The notes beneath the pieces are model-generated. The model worked only from the letters and a program-made list of their open reading frames with translations. It searched no databases and was not told the origin of the DNA. Position numbers and translations under genes: made by a program. From assembly GCF_016907385.1 (NCBI RefSeq), contig NZ_JAFBBU010000001.1, positions 868,001 through 932,000 on the forward strand: a stretch of 64,000 nt of DNA, written 5' to 3'. This DNA comes from Subtercola frigoramans. GTDB lineage: Bacteria; Actinomycetota; Actinomycetes; Actinomycetales; Microbacteriaceae. Of the stretch, positions 53,724 through 61,640 are shown piece by piece; positions within the stretch are counted from its first letter, which is position 1, and every line of letters begins with the position of its first letter.

Positions 53724-55058
53724 TTACTTGTTGACGACGAGCTGGTTGAGCAGGGTGATCGCGTCATTCCACGCGGTTGCCCCGTCTGCCTTACCCGAAT
53801 CGATCTCCTGGATGGAGGGGCCAAAGACCTGTGACTGGATGACGGAGTCGTCGGGTCCCTTGAACTGGGCAACGACACCCTTGGCGCGATCGGCGAGGAT
53901 CTGGCCGATCGGGGCGTTGTTGAAGAACGTCGACAGCGCGTTCGTGCCGGTGACAGCCGGGTCGGTCTGGGCGGCAGTCACACTCGGGAACGTGCCCGCA
54001 ACACCGAACGCGGCAGCCTGGGATTTCGCGTCGGTGAGGAAGGCGGCGAGGTCAGCGGCCTCCTGCGGGTGCTTCGACTGCGTCGGAACGGTCAGGAAGC
54101 TCCCGCCCCAGTTCGCTGCTCCCCCGGGGAAGACGTTGGCGAAGTCCCAGCCGGTGGATGCGTCGCCGCCGGCCGAAGTGACTTGGCCCTTGACCACGCC
54201 GAGCATCCAGCCCGGGCAGACGAAGGTCGAGAAGGTTCCGTCGGTGAAGGCTTTGCCCTTGCCCCAGTCCCAGGCAGTCTGGTTTGCAGACAGGCCAGAA
54301 GCCGTGGCGGTCGAGAGCTTCGTCCACAACGCCTTGAGGTCGGCATTGCCGTCGACGTTCAGGGTGCCGTCGGCTTTGTAGTAGCCCTCCTTCTGCTGAT
54401 TGACCATGGCGTTCCAGAGGAAGCCCGACTGGTCGTAGAACGCCTTCCCCGTAGCCGCCTTGTACTTCGCGCCGACCGTGAAATAGTCATCCCAGGTTGC
54501 AGAGGAGCCACCGAAGAGCGTCGCAACTGCATCGCGGTCGGTCGGGAGACCGGCAGCGGCGAAGTCGGTCTTGTTGTAGCACAGGCCCTCTGGGCCGATA
54601 TCGGAGCCGTAACCGATGATGCGGCCCTTCGTGTCGGTGGCCTGCTGCAGCTTCCAGTCGACCCAGCGATCCTTGATGTCGTTCGCGCCGTAGGCACTGA
54701 GGTCGTTGAACTGGTCGGAGACCTGCATCACCGCGCTCAGCCAGCCTTCCTCGACGGCCTGGACGTCAGGGAGACCGGCGCCAGCCGCCTCCTTGGTCTG
54801 CCAATCGGTCTTGGCATTGTCGCCGGTGTCGATGTTCGTCGCCTTGATCGTGATGTTCGGGTGGTCGGCCTCGTACTGTTTGTAGAGGTCGTCGTAGCCC
54901 ATCGTGCCGAACGTCGTCACCGTGAGAGTGATCGGGTCGGTTGCTGTGCCGGTGGTGGCCGGTGTGCTCGAGCTCGAGCATCCAGTCGCCAGCAGTGCGA
55001 ATGCTGCAGCGGCACCTGCAACGGCGGTAATCCTGGTCGTGCGTCGTGAGAAGGTCAC
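53724..55058 (-). CDS. cebE: ABC transporter sugar-binding lipoprotein, CebE-like
   Basis: A 444-residue family-1 solute-binding protein. The signal peptide ends in the lipobox LATGC (Cys about residue 27), so it is lipid-anchored outside. TDPITLTVTTFGTMGYDDL begins the binding domain; VQAVEEGWLSAVMQVSDQF, AWDWGKGKAFTDGTFSTFV and KHPQEAADLAAFLTDA are typical of oligosaccharide binders. It probably captures cellobiose or cello-oligosaccharides. The GTG at 55058 follows AAAGGAG. It is the first gene of the operon, downstream of two CebR-type operators. Confidence 0.9.
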   Translation of the reverse strand: MTFSRRTTRITAVAGAAAAFALLATGCSSSSTPATTGTATDPITLTVTTFGTMGYDDLYKQYEADHPNITIKATNIDTGDNAKTDWQTKEAAGAGLPDVQAVEEGWLSAVMQVSDQFNDLSAYGANDIKDRWVDWKLQQATDTKGRIIGYGSDIGPEGLCYNKTDFAAAGLPTDRDAVATLFGGSSATWDDYFTVGAKYKAATGKAFYDQSGFLWNAMVNQQKEGYYKADGTLNVDGNADLKALWTKLSTATASGLSANQTAWDWGKGKAFTDGTFSTFVCPGWMLGVVKGQVTSAGGDASTGWDFANVFPGGAANWGGSFLTVPTQSKHPQEAADLAAFLTDAKSQAAAFGVAGTFPSVTAAQTDPAVTGTNALSTFFNNAPIGQILADRAKGVVAQFKGPDDSVIQSQVFGPSIQEIDSGKADGATAWNDAITLLNQLVVNK

Positions 55059-55095
55059 GTCACTCCTTTGTGTGCAATTGGGACAGGGATGAACA

Positions 55096-55111
55096 TTGAG
55101 AGCGCTCTCAA
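55096..55111. promoter_or_regulatory. CebR-type operator, perfect 16-bp palindrome
   Basis: TTGAGAGCGCTCTCAA. Close to the known CebR box TGGGAGCGCTCCCA. It lies 38 bases before the cebE start, in the untranslated leader. Confidence 0.85.
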
Positions 55112-55119
55112 TGAGGTTG

Positions 55120-55133
55120 TGAGAGCGCTCTCA
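55120..55133. promoter_or_regulatory. Second CebR-type operator, perfect 14-bp palindrome
   Basis: TGAGAGCGCTCTCA, centred 23 bases from the first operator (about two helix turns) and next to the predicted transcription start, fitting cooperative repression by a LacI-family dimer pair. Confidence 0.85.
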
Positions 55134-55146
55134 ACGATTGTGAGTG

Positions 55147-55176
55147 AGCGTACGCAGAACACTGCATCCGTGTCAA
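55147..55176 (-). promoter_or_regulatory. Promoter of the cellobiose operon
   Basis: Read leftward, consensus TTGACA (55176-55171) and TACGCT (55152-55147) are 18 bases apart. Transcription would start near 55140, just before the two operators, so a bound repressor would block initiation or clearance. The rest of the 316-base gene-free stretch 55059-55374 holds one more small dyad, ATATGC/GCATAT at 55240-55259, 116 bases before nhaA. Confidence 0.6.
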
Positions 55177-55374
55177 GCGACAGGCTCGAGATGGGAACAT
55201 CTGAGCGTGAAGGTCACGCGATTGGCCCGGAAATGGGCTATATGCGAAAAGCGGCATATTCGCCATCGATGGGCACCACATGCGGCAGACTGGAACGATG
55301 CTGACCGCACACGCCCGACGTGCACCGAATCGCCAGGTCGCCGCCGACTTCGGTCCTGACGCCATTCCCGGCGA

Positions 55375-57297
55375 ATGAGCGCGCTGCCCGAAGTGACCGA
55401 GGGAGACTCACTCCCACGCTTCCCCCGCCTGAGGCGCGTGCTTCACCAGAGGCGGGGTTTCTCCGACAGCGAGAAGACCGGAGCTGCCCTGCTGCTCGGC
55501 GCGACGGTGCTGGCCCTCGTCTGGGCGAATCTGCCATTCGGCAACTCGTACGACGAGTTCTGGAGTTCCACGGTTTCGCTGCAGGTCAGCGGTACGGGCA
55601 TCCAGCTCGATTTTCGGGCTCTGGTCAACGAAGCCCTGATGACACTCTTCTTCTTCGTGGTCGGTCTCGAGGTGAAGCGCGAGTTCGCTGTCGGGGAGTT
55701 GAGCGATCGATCGCGTGCGATCGTGCCGGTCGCGGCAGCTGTCGCCGGCCTGGCGATTCCTGCCGCAATCTTTCTGCTCTTCAACCACACGGGAGAAACC
55801 GGTCACGCCTGGGGTGTGGTGATCTCGAGCGACACGGCATTCCTGCTGGGGGCGCTCGCCCTGGTGGGCCCGCGGCTCCCAGGCCACCTGCGAATCTTCC
55901 TGCTGGCGCTCGCTGTGGTCGATGATGTGGGAGCGCTCGCCGTGATCGCCTTCTTCTACACCGACCAGGTGCACTTCCTGCCGTTGGTCGTGGCGGCCCT
56001 CGGGCTTGCGATCATCTGGTCGCTCAAGTACGTGAGGCTCGGCCAGGGTCCGGCGTACCTCGTCTTCTCTGTCGTGGTGTGGGGCGCGCTCTATGCCTCG
56101 GGGGTGCAGCCCACGCTGGCCGGCGTCGCGATCGCCTTGCTGATTCCCGTGTACGCGCCACGGCGAAGGGAGGTCGAGCGCGCTGCCGAGCTCAGCCGCG
56201 CGTTCCGGCAGTCGCCCAACCCGGCCTATGCCCAAGCGGCAGTTCGCGGCCTGCTGAATTCGGTGTCGGTCAACGATCGCCTGCATACCCTCTATTCGCC
56301 GTACACCAGCTTCATCATCCTGCCTGTCTTCGCTCTTGCAAATGCCGGCGTGAAGCTCAGCGGAGAGACCCTGGCCGCAGCGTTCACATCGCCGTTGACC
56401 TGGGGCGTGATAGCGGGTCTCGTCGTGGGCAAGTTTGTGGGCATCACCGGGATGACCGCGCTCGTCAAAGCGCTGAAGCTCGGCGAGCTCGCCCCAGGAC
56501 TGACGCTAGGGCGAGTGGCAGGCGGTGCGGCACTGTCGGGCATCGGCTTCACGATCTCGCTCTTCATCATCGATCTCGCCATCGACGACCCCCGCCAGCA
56601 GGATGAAGCCAGGGTCGGGGTACTCGCGGCGTCACTCATCGCTTTTGTGCTGGGCTGGGCGATCTTCAGGATCGTCGACAAGGTCCAGCCACCGTCACGC
56701 ATGAGCCTCGTGCTGGCCCGGCCCGTCGACCCCCGCCGGGATCACATTCGCGGAGCGGCCGACGCGAAACTCTCCCTGGTCGAGTACGGCGACTTCGAGT
56801 GCCCGTTCTGCAGCCGCGCCACGGGGTCCATCGACGAGGTCAGGGCCCACTTCGGAGACCAGCTGCAGTACGTCTGGCGGCATCTGCCGCTCACGAAGGT
56901 GCACCCGCACGCGATTCTCGCGGCACGGGCCAGCGAGGCCGCGGCCCTGCAGGGCCGGTTCTTCGACCTGTCTCCCCTGATGTTCAGCCACCAGGACGAG
57001 CTCGAGCTCGACGACCTGCTGGCGTATGCTGCGACCCTCGGGCTCGATCTCAACCGCTTCGAAGAAGACATGCGGTCAGCCGACGTTGTCAACCGGGTAC
57101 GCGATGATGCGATCGATGCCGAGCTGATGGACGTGCACTCCACCCCGACGTTCTTCATCTGCGGCAAGCGCCACTTCGGCCCGTACGATGCCGCAACCCT
57201 CATCAGGGAGTTGGAGAATTCGAAGGAGATGTTCACGGTGGCCGAGGCGAAGAGGCTCGAGAAGGCACAGCAGGAGCTTCAGCATCGGGGCCGATGA
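55375..57297 (+). CDS. nhaA: NhaA sodium/proton antiporter fused to a DsbA-like thioredoxin domain
   Basis: A 640-residue fusion. Residues about 30-440 are NhaA: SSDTAFLLG (Asp153) and AVVDDVGALAVIA (Asp183-Asp184) match the ion-binding aspartates of E. coli NhaA, and SGIGFTISLFI the later helix. Residues about 450-625 are a DsbA-type thioredoxin domain with the active site CPFC (476-479) in YGDFECPFCSRATG and the cis-Pro loop STPTFFICG. The antiporter should expel sodium; the attached domain may act in disulfide exchange, on which side depends on topology. The ATG at 55375 has no strong ribosome binding site. Such fusions are known in actinobacteria; their purpose is not. Confidence 0.92.
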   Translation: MSALPEVTEGDSLPRFPRLRRVLHQRRGFSDSEKTGAALLLGATVLALVWANLPFGNSYDEFWSSTVSLQVSGTGIQLDFRALVNEALMTLFFFVVGLEVKREFAVGELSDRSRAIVPVAAAVAGLAIPAAIFLLFNHTGETGHAWGVVISSDTAFLLGALALVGPRLPGHLRIFLLALAVVDDVGALAVIAFFYTDQVHFLPLVVAALGLAIIWSLKYVRLGQGPAYLVFSVVVWGALYASGVQPTLAGVAIALLIPVYAPRRREVERAAELSRAFRQSPNPAYAQAAVRGLLNSVSVNDRLHTLYSPYTSFIILPVFALANAGVKLSGETLAAAFTSPLTWGVIAGLVVGKFVGITGMTALVKALKLGELAPGLTLGRVAGGAALSGIGFTISLFIIDLAIDDPRQQDEARVGVLAASLIAFVLGWAIFRIVDKVQPPSRMSLVLARPVDPRRDHIRGAADAKLSLVEYGDFECPFCSRATGSIDEVRAHFGDQLQYVWRHLPLTKVHPHAILAARASEAAALQGRFFDLSPLMFSHQDELELDDLLAYAATLGLDLNRFEEDMRSADVVNRVRDDAIDAELMDVHSTPTFFICGKRHFGPYDAATLIRELENSKEMFTVAEAKRLEKAQQELQHRGR

Positions 57298-57342
57298 CGG
57301 CTGTCGGTTAGGCTTGAAACCCGAGTGCTGAGGAGTGCATGC

Positions 57343-57837
57343 GTGAAGAGGATGACCGGGATCGAGGTTCGGCATTCGCTCGCCAATGCCTCGGCGAGCG
57401 AAGCGGCCAACATGGTGCTGCCGTCGAACTTCGTCGAACTCGACTGGGAGAACCTCGACTACCTCGGCTGGCGGGACTCGCATTCGCCGCACCTCGGGTA
57501 CATCATCCAGTGGCAGGGAGACCGGGCCGTGGGCATCGTGGTTCGCGAGGCGGATGGCCCGTTGTCGCGCCGCCGCATGATGATGTGCCAACTGTGCCGC
57601 GCCACTCACACTGAGCACGGGGTCTCGCTCTTCAGTGCAAAACGAACCGGTGAGGCGGGGGAGAACGGCAACACGGTCGGCACCTACATCTGCGCGAACC
57701 TCGGCTGCTCGACGAACATCCGGGTGGATGTGCCGCACGCGTCGTACTACCGCGACCCGCAGGGACTGCTCGCTGAGAAGGTGTCGGGGCTCGAGGCCCG
57801 CGTGACGGGCTTCATGAACGACGTCTGCCGCTCCTGA
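57343..57837 (+). CDS. FBP-domain (treble-clef zinc finger) protein, EF-G binding type
   Basis: A 164-residue protein. MVLPSNFVELDWENLDYLGW with GWRDSHSPHLGYI, MMMCQLCRATH and NTVGTYICANLGCSTNIRV match the C-terminal domain of fusidic-acid-resistance (EF-G-binding) proteins; the four cysteines in CxxC and CxxxxC form bind zinc. In some species such proteins free EF-G from drug-stalled ribosomes, but members in actinobacteria are not proven to do so. The GTG at 57343 follows GAGGAG at seven bases, better than the ATG at 57352. Confidence 0.85.
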   Translation: MKRMTGIEVRHSLANASASEAANMVLPSNFVELDWENLDYLGWRDSHSPHLGYIIQWQGDRAVGIVVREADGPLSRRRMMMCQLCRATHTEHGVSLFSAKRTGEAGENGNTVGTYICANLGCSTNIRVDVPHASYYRDPQGLLAEKVSGLEARVTGFMNDVCRS

Positions 57838-57874
57838 AGACGGGGTTGTCGGCCGGTGTGCGCGGGCCAGCGCT

Positions 57875-58996
57875 CTACAGGCCGGTGGTGCCGAAGGCCA
57901 GGCCGAGCAGGTAGGTGACCGCTGCGGCGCCGTAGCCGATGAGAAGCTGGCGCAGAGCCCGCTTCAGCGGTGGGCCCCCCGAGAGTATGCCCACGATGGC
58001 GCCCGTGCAGAGCAGGGCGATGCCCACGAGCACCGACGACACAATGAGCGCGACGACACCCTGCAGCCCGAAGAGGTAGGGCAGCACCGGGATGACCGCT
58101 CCCGACGCGAAGAAACAGAAGCTCGAGAGCGCGGCACTCAGGCCCGTGCCGACAGCCTCGTGTTCGTCGATCTGTTCGTTGACGGCCGGGTCGCTGACAT
58201 CGGCCAGGGCGTCCGTGCGTTTGATCGCCTTCAGCGGGCCTGTCGCCAGCGACATGCTGAGCAGCATCGCGTGGGCCTTGGCGTCGGCGTCGTCGACCGA
58301 CATTCCCCGGGCGCGATAGACGAGGGCCAGCTCGTTCGCGTTCACGTCGAGGTCGGGGAGGGCGCTCGTCGCGTCGAGGTTGGGAGAGGATGCCTCGAGA
58401 AGTTCACGCTGTGACCGCACCGACACGTACTCCCCGGCGCCCATCGACAGGGCCCCGGCAAGGAGCCCGGCGATACCGGTCACCAGCACGACGGAGTTGT
58501 CGACACCGGTCGCCGAGATGCCGATCACGAGGGCCAGGTTGCTCACCAGCCCGTCGTTGGCGCCGAAGACAGCGGCCCTGAATGTGCCGGAGAGCCGGTT
58601 GCGGCCCCGGGCAGCGAGACCACGAACGACCTCGGCATGCACCTCTTCGTCGGCGGCCATCGCTGCTGTGGCGTCGGAATCATGAGCGTAGGGCGACCGG
58701 GTCTCGGCGCGCTGGGCGAGTGCGAGCACGAAGACCGAGCCGAACCGGCGGGCCAGAAAACCGAGGCTGCGGGTGCGCAGGTCGCCGCGAAGCGGCTTGC
58801 CTGCCTGGTCACCGAGCAACCCGCGCCAGTGGGATTCGTGGCGTGACTCCGCCTCGGCGAGGGCCAGCAGAATCGCCCGCTCTTCGCCGGTTCGGCGTTC
58901 GGCGAGATCGCGGTAGACAGCGGCTTCGGCCTGTTCGTCGGCCATGTACTGTCGCCAGCGCTTGATGTCGGCAGGGCGTGGCTGTGTCACAGTCAT
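57875..58996 (-). CDS. Ferritin-like domain fused to a VIT1/CCC1 iron or manganese transporter
   Basis: A 373-residue protein. Residues about 10-135 form a rubrerythrin-like four-helix bundle with metal ligands in MADEQAEAAVYRDLAE, EAESRHESHW and AADEEVHAEVV. Residues about 140-370 are the VIT1 transporter: AAVFGANDGLVSNLALVIG and LAGALSMGAGEYVSVRSQRE, with five hydrophobic segments. The pairing matches the erythrin-vacuolar iron transport family (MbfA-like exporters), where the bundle senses or oxidises ferrous iron and the membrane part removes it from the cytoplasm. The gene starts at ATG 58996. Confidence 0.92.
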   Translation of the reverse strand: MTVTQPRPADIKRWRQYMADEQAEAAVYRDLAERRTGEERAILLALAEAESRHESHWRGLLGDQAGKPLRGDLRTRSLGFLARRFGSVFVLALAQRAETRSPYAHDSDATAAMAADEEVHAEVVRGLAARGRNRLSGTFRAAVFGANDGLVSNLALVIGISATGVDNSVVLVTGIAGLLAGALSMGAGEYVSVRSQRELLEASSPNLDATSALPDLDVNANELALVYRARGMSVDDADAKAHAMLLSMSLATGPLKAIKRTDALADVSDPAVNEQIDEHEAVGTGLSAALSSFCFFASGAVIPVLPYLFGLQGVVALIVSSVLVGIALLCTGAIVGILSGGPPLKRALRQLLIGYGAAAVTYLLGLAFGTTGL

Positions 58997-59071
58997 GAGT
59001 CAATTATCCAAGATGAGTGTCGCCGCACGACCCTGCCCGGTTGATTGCCAGGGGTGCGCGAGGCTCAGGGC

Positions 59072-59518
59072 TCAGCGCGCTTTGGGTGCGATCGAGTTGG
59101 GGTTGGTGCGCGCGTGACGCTCGGCGCGCTCCTTCTGTGCTGCCTTCTCGGCACGCTCGACCTTGATTCGGGCGTTCTCCTCGTGTACCCCGGCCTGGCG
59201 CGCACGCTCGACCACGAGCCACTCCGGCGGCTGCTCGAGCAGCCCCTTGATCTGGGCCGTGGTGTACGCCTCATCGGCCTCGGCGCGGCTCAGCCCCGAA
59301 ATCGAGATGCCCAGCTTTCGCGCGACCTCCTGGCGGGGGTGCGGGCCGTTCAGGCGCAGCTGCACCAGCCATTCGGGCGGCGAGCTGAGCAGTGTGTTGA
59401 GCTGGTCACGCGTGACGTCGCCCTCTTGAAACTCGGCCGGCGCGGCGGGCAGGTAGATGCCCAGCTTCTTCGCGGCGGTTGCGGGCTTCATGGTCTGGGG
59501 CGATTTCTGACTCGTCAT
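59072..59518 (-). CDS. DUF5997 protein with two 39-residue HTH-like repeats
   Basis: A 148-residue basic protein. Two units of equal length and exactly 50 residues apart can be aligned: 17-55 (KKLGIYLPAAPAEFQEGD up to SPPEWLVQLR) and 67-105 (RKLGISISGLSRAEADEA up to QPPEWLVVER). Each has an R/K-K-L-G-I start and a LLxxPPEWL end; the second begins PRQEVARKLGISISG, which resembles a helix-turn-helix. The C-terminal 40 residues are a charged helix rich in Lys, Arg, Glu and Ala. The family is known as DUF5997, without assigned function. It is divergent, across 56 bases, from a LysR-type effector protein that lacks a DNA-binding domain. Confidence 0.85.
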   Translation of the reverse strand: MTSQKSPQTMKPATAAKKLGIYLPAAPAEFQEGDVTRDQLNTLLSSPPEWLVQLRLNGPHPRQEVARKLGISISGLSRAEADEAYTTAQIKGLLEQPPEWLVVERARQAGVHEENARIKVERAEKAAQKERAERHARTNPNSIAPKAR

Positions 59519-59574
59519 GAGGCCAGCGTATCCTGAAGCCCTGTCAATGCTGTGGCGGATGATCGGGGCAGAGA

Positions 59575-60546
59575 ATGAGCGAAGCACACTCTGACGCGCC
59601 CGGGCTGCCCCCTGCCGCGGTCTCTGAGGTATCCGGCGAGGCGCGCGGGTTGCCCCCGGTCGAAGGCGACCTCGCACCGCGGGTGCCCGGCGAGGACGAC
59701 GACACCACGGCGCCGTTCACCATCGCTTTCGCCGTCGGAGTGACCGTCACGAAGTGGACGCGCATCTGGCAGGAGCGGCACCCCGACGTGCCTCTTGTCG
59801 TGTTCCGCTCGGAGCCGGGTGAGCAGACCGCTGTTCTCGTCGATGGCCGCGCGGACGTGAGTTTCGTACGAATGCCGATCGACTCGGAGGCCTTCAGCGC
59901 CATCGCGCTCTACAGCGAGGTCCAGGTTGTCGGAGTCGCCAAGGACCATCCCGTGTCGGCCTTCGACTCGGTGACCGTCGCCGATCTGGCAGACGAGCAC
60001 CTGCTGCAGGATCCCGACACGGTGCCCCAGTGGCGGGATGTCGCGCTCGAGATCGCCGAGGGGTCGCGGCGACCGCTGCTGGGCATCCGGGATCTCGACG
60101 ACGCGGTCGGGCAGGTCGCGGCAGGCGTGGGGATCGTCATCGTGCCACACGCGATCTCGCGCATGCATGGGCGCAAAGAAGTCGTGTTCAGGCCGGTCAC
60201 CGATCTTGCCCAGACGCAAGTTTCGCTGGCCTGGCCGCAGGGTTCTGATTCGCTGCTGGTCGAGGAGTTCATCGGCATTGTGCGCGGTCGGTCGGCGGCC
60301 AGCTCCCGTGCTGCTTCGGGTGGTTCGGCGGCCGTTACGGGTGACGAGAAGCCGGTGAAGAAGATCGGCCCGGTCGCGAAGGCCAAGGCGAAAGCCCGGG
60401 CGGCGGCAGAGGCAGAAGCGGCAACATCGTCGAAGAAGGGCGGGGCTGGGGCCCGGAGACCGGTCGCGAAACCCGTGAAGAAGAAGCAGTCGGACCAGGC
60501 GAATGCGGCGCAGGCGCGGCGTCGCAAATTCGGCGGAAAGAGGTAG
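59575..60546 (+). CDS. LysR-type substrate-binding domain protein without HTH, with a Lys/Ala-rich tail
   Basis: A 323-residue protein. Residues 46-238 form a LysR effector-binding fold: FTIAFAVGVTVTKWTRIW, DGRADVSFVRMP, EVQVVGVAKDHPVSAFD, and AVGQVAAGVGIVIVPHAIS. The N-terminal 45 residues are disordered, and no winged HTH precedes the domain, so it cannot bind DNA as LysR proteins do. Residues 239-323 are a histone-H1-like tail (KKIGPVAKAKAKARAAAEA; PVAKPVKKKQ; ARRRKFGGKR). It is divergent from the DUF5997 gene and 5 bases upstream of the quinone oxidoreductase gene. The ATG at 59575 follows a GGGGCAGAG stretch. Confidence 0.87.
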   Translation: MSEAHSDAPGLPPAAVSEVSGEARGLPPVEGDLAPRVPGEDDDTTAPFTIAFAVGVTVTKWTRIWQERHPDVPLVVFRSEPGEQTAVLVDGRADVSFVRMPIDSEAFSAIALYSEVQVVGVAKDHPVSAFDSVTVADLADEHLLQDPDTVPQWRDVALEIAEGSRRPLLGIRDLDDAVGQVAAGVGIVIVPHAISRMHGRKEVVFRPVTDLAQTQVSLAWPQGSDSLLVEEFIGIVRGRSAASSRAASGGSAAVTGDEKPVKKIGPVAKAKAKARAAAEAEAATSSKKGGAGARRPVAKPVKKKQSDQANAAQARRRKFGGKR

Positions 60547-60551
60547 TACCG

Positions 60552-61640
60552 GTGAGAGCGATCATCTACAGCAGGCCGGGGGCAGCGGAGGTGCTGCAAC
60601 TCGTCGAGCGCGACATTCCTCCGGTCGGGCATGGCGAGGTGCGGGTGCGCATCGCCGTATCGGGAGTGAACCCGACGGACTGGAAGTCACGCGCGGGCTC
60701 CGCCGGAGTGGCACACTTCGACCCGCCGCAGGTGCCGGGGCAGGATGGCGCTGGGGTCGTCGACGCAATCGGTGACGGAGTTTTGCGCTGTGCCGTCGGC
60801 GACCGGGTGTGGCTGCGTGACGCAGCGTTCACGCGCCCGACGGGCACCTCTGCCGACTACGTGGTTCTTCCCCAGGTGCTGGTGAACGATCTGCCACCGG
60901 GAGTCTCGTTCGATGTGGGTGCCTCGCTCGGGATCCCGGCGCTGACGGCACATCGGGCATTGACGGCGAGAGAAGGCGGCCCCGAGCGCCTGGCCCCGGC
61001 AACATTGGTGGGCCAGACCGTGCTGGTGGCCGGGGGAGCCGGGGCGGTCGGCCACGCGGCGATCCAGCTCGCTGCCTGGGCCGGCGCGACCGTGGTCACC
61101 ACGGTGAGTTCTGCCGCCAAGGCCGACCTTGCGTGGAGGGCAGGCGCGCACCACGTGATCAACTATCGCGAAGAGAACCTCATCGCACGGGTGCAGGAGC
61201 TCGTACCCCGCGGAGTGGACGTGATCGTCGAGGTGAACCCGCTCGCAAACCTCGCTGCCGACGTCGAGGTGCTCGCGACCGGCGGAACCATTGCCATCTA
61301 CGTGTCGGGCGACCCTGACGGCGTCGTTGTGCCTGCTCGAGCGAGCATGACCAAGAACGTGCGGTACCAGTTCATTCTGACGTACACGACGAGCGAGGTG
61401 CAGAAGGGCAACGCGGTGGCAGCGGTGTCCGCGGCCGCTGCAGATGGCGCGCTGGGTGTGGGGGAGGAGAGCGGGCTGCCGATCATCCGGTTCGCTCTCG
61501 AAGAGACCGCCGAGGCGCACCGGGCCGTGGAAGGCGGGTTCGTCGGCAAAGTGCTCATCGACGTGCAGCCACGAGGCGTTGGGACGCAGAGCCTTGCAGA
61601 CGGGCAGAGCGTGATGGCACCCGACGGTGATGCGTGGTGA
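60552..61640 (+). CDS. NADPH:quinone oxidoreductase / zinc-free MDR enzyme
   Basis: A 362-residue medium-chain reductase. VSGVNPTDWKSRAG replaces the zinc ligands of alcohol dehydrogenases, so it is of the quinone-reductase type; VPGQDGAGVVDAIGDGV and VLVAGGAGAVGHAAIQLA are the conserved loop and the NADPH Rossmann motif. It reduces quinones or activated alkenes by two electrons. The GTG at 60552 has AGAGGTAG just upstream. It follows the LysR-like gene by 5 bases and overlaps the next gene, so it is probably co-transcribed with both and may be a target of the presumed regulator. Confidence 0.88.
   Translation: MRAIIYSRPGAAEVLQLVERDIPPVGHGEVRVRIAVSGVNPTDWKSRAGSAGVAHFDPPQVPGQDGAGVVDAIGDGVLRCAVGDRVWLRDAAFTRPTGTSADYVVLPQVLVNDLPPGVSFDVGASLGIPALTAHRALTAREGGPERLAPATLVGQTVLVAGGAGAVGHAAIQLAAWAGATVVTTVSSAAKADLAWRAGAHHVINYREENLIARVQELVPRGVDVIVEVNPLANLAADVEVLATGGTIAIYVSGDPDGVVVPARASMTKNVRYQFILTYTTSEVQKGNAVAAVSAAAADGALGVGEESGLPIIRFALEETAEAHRAVEGGFVGKVLIDVQPRGVGTQSLADGQSVMAPDGDAW

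Noticed and set aside
52759..54381. A 540-codon plus-strand frame opposite cebF and cebE
   Set aside because: It spans the intergenic hairpin repeat and mirrors two well-conserved genes; no domain found.
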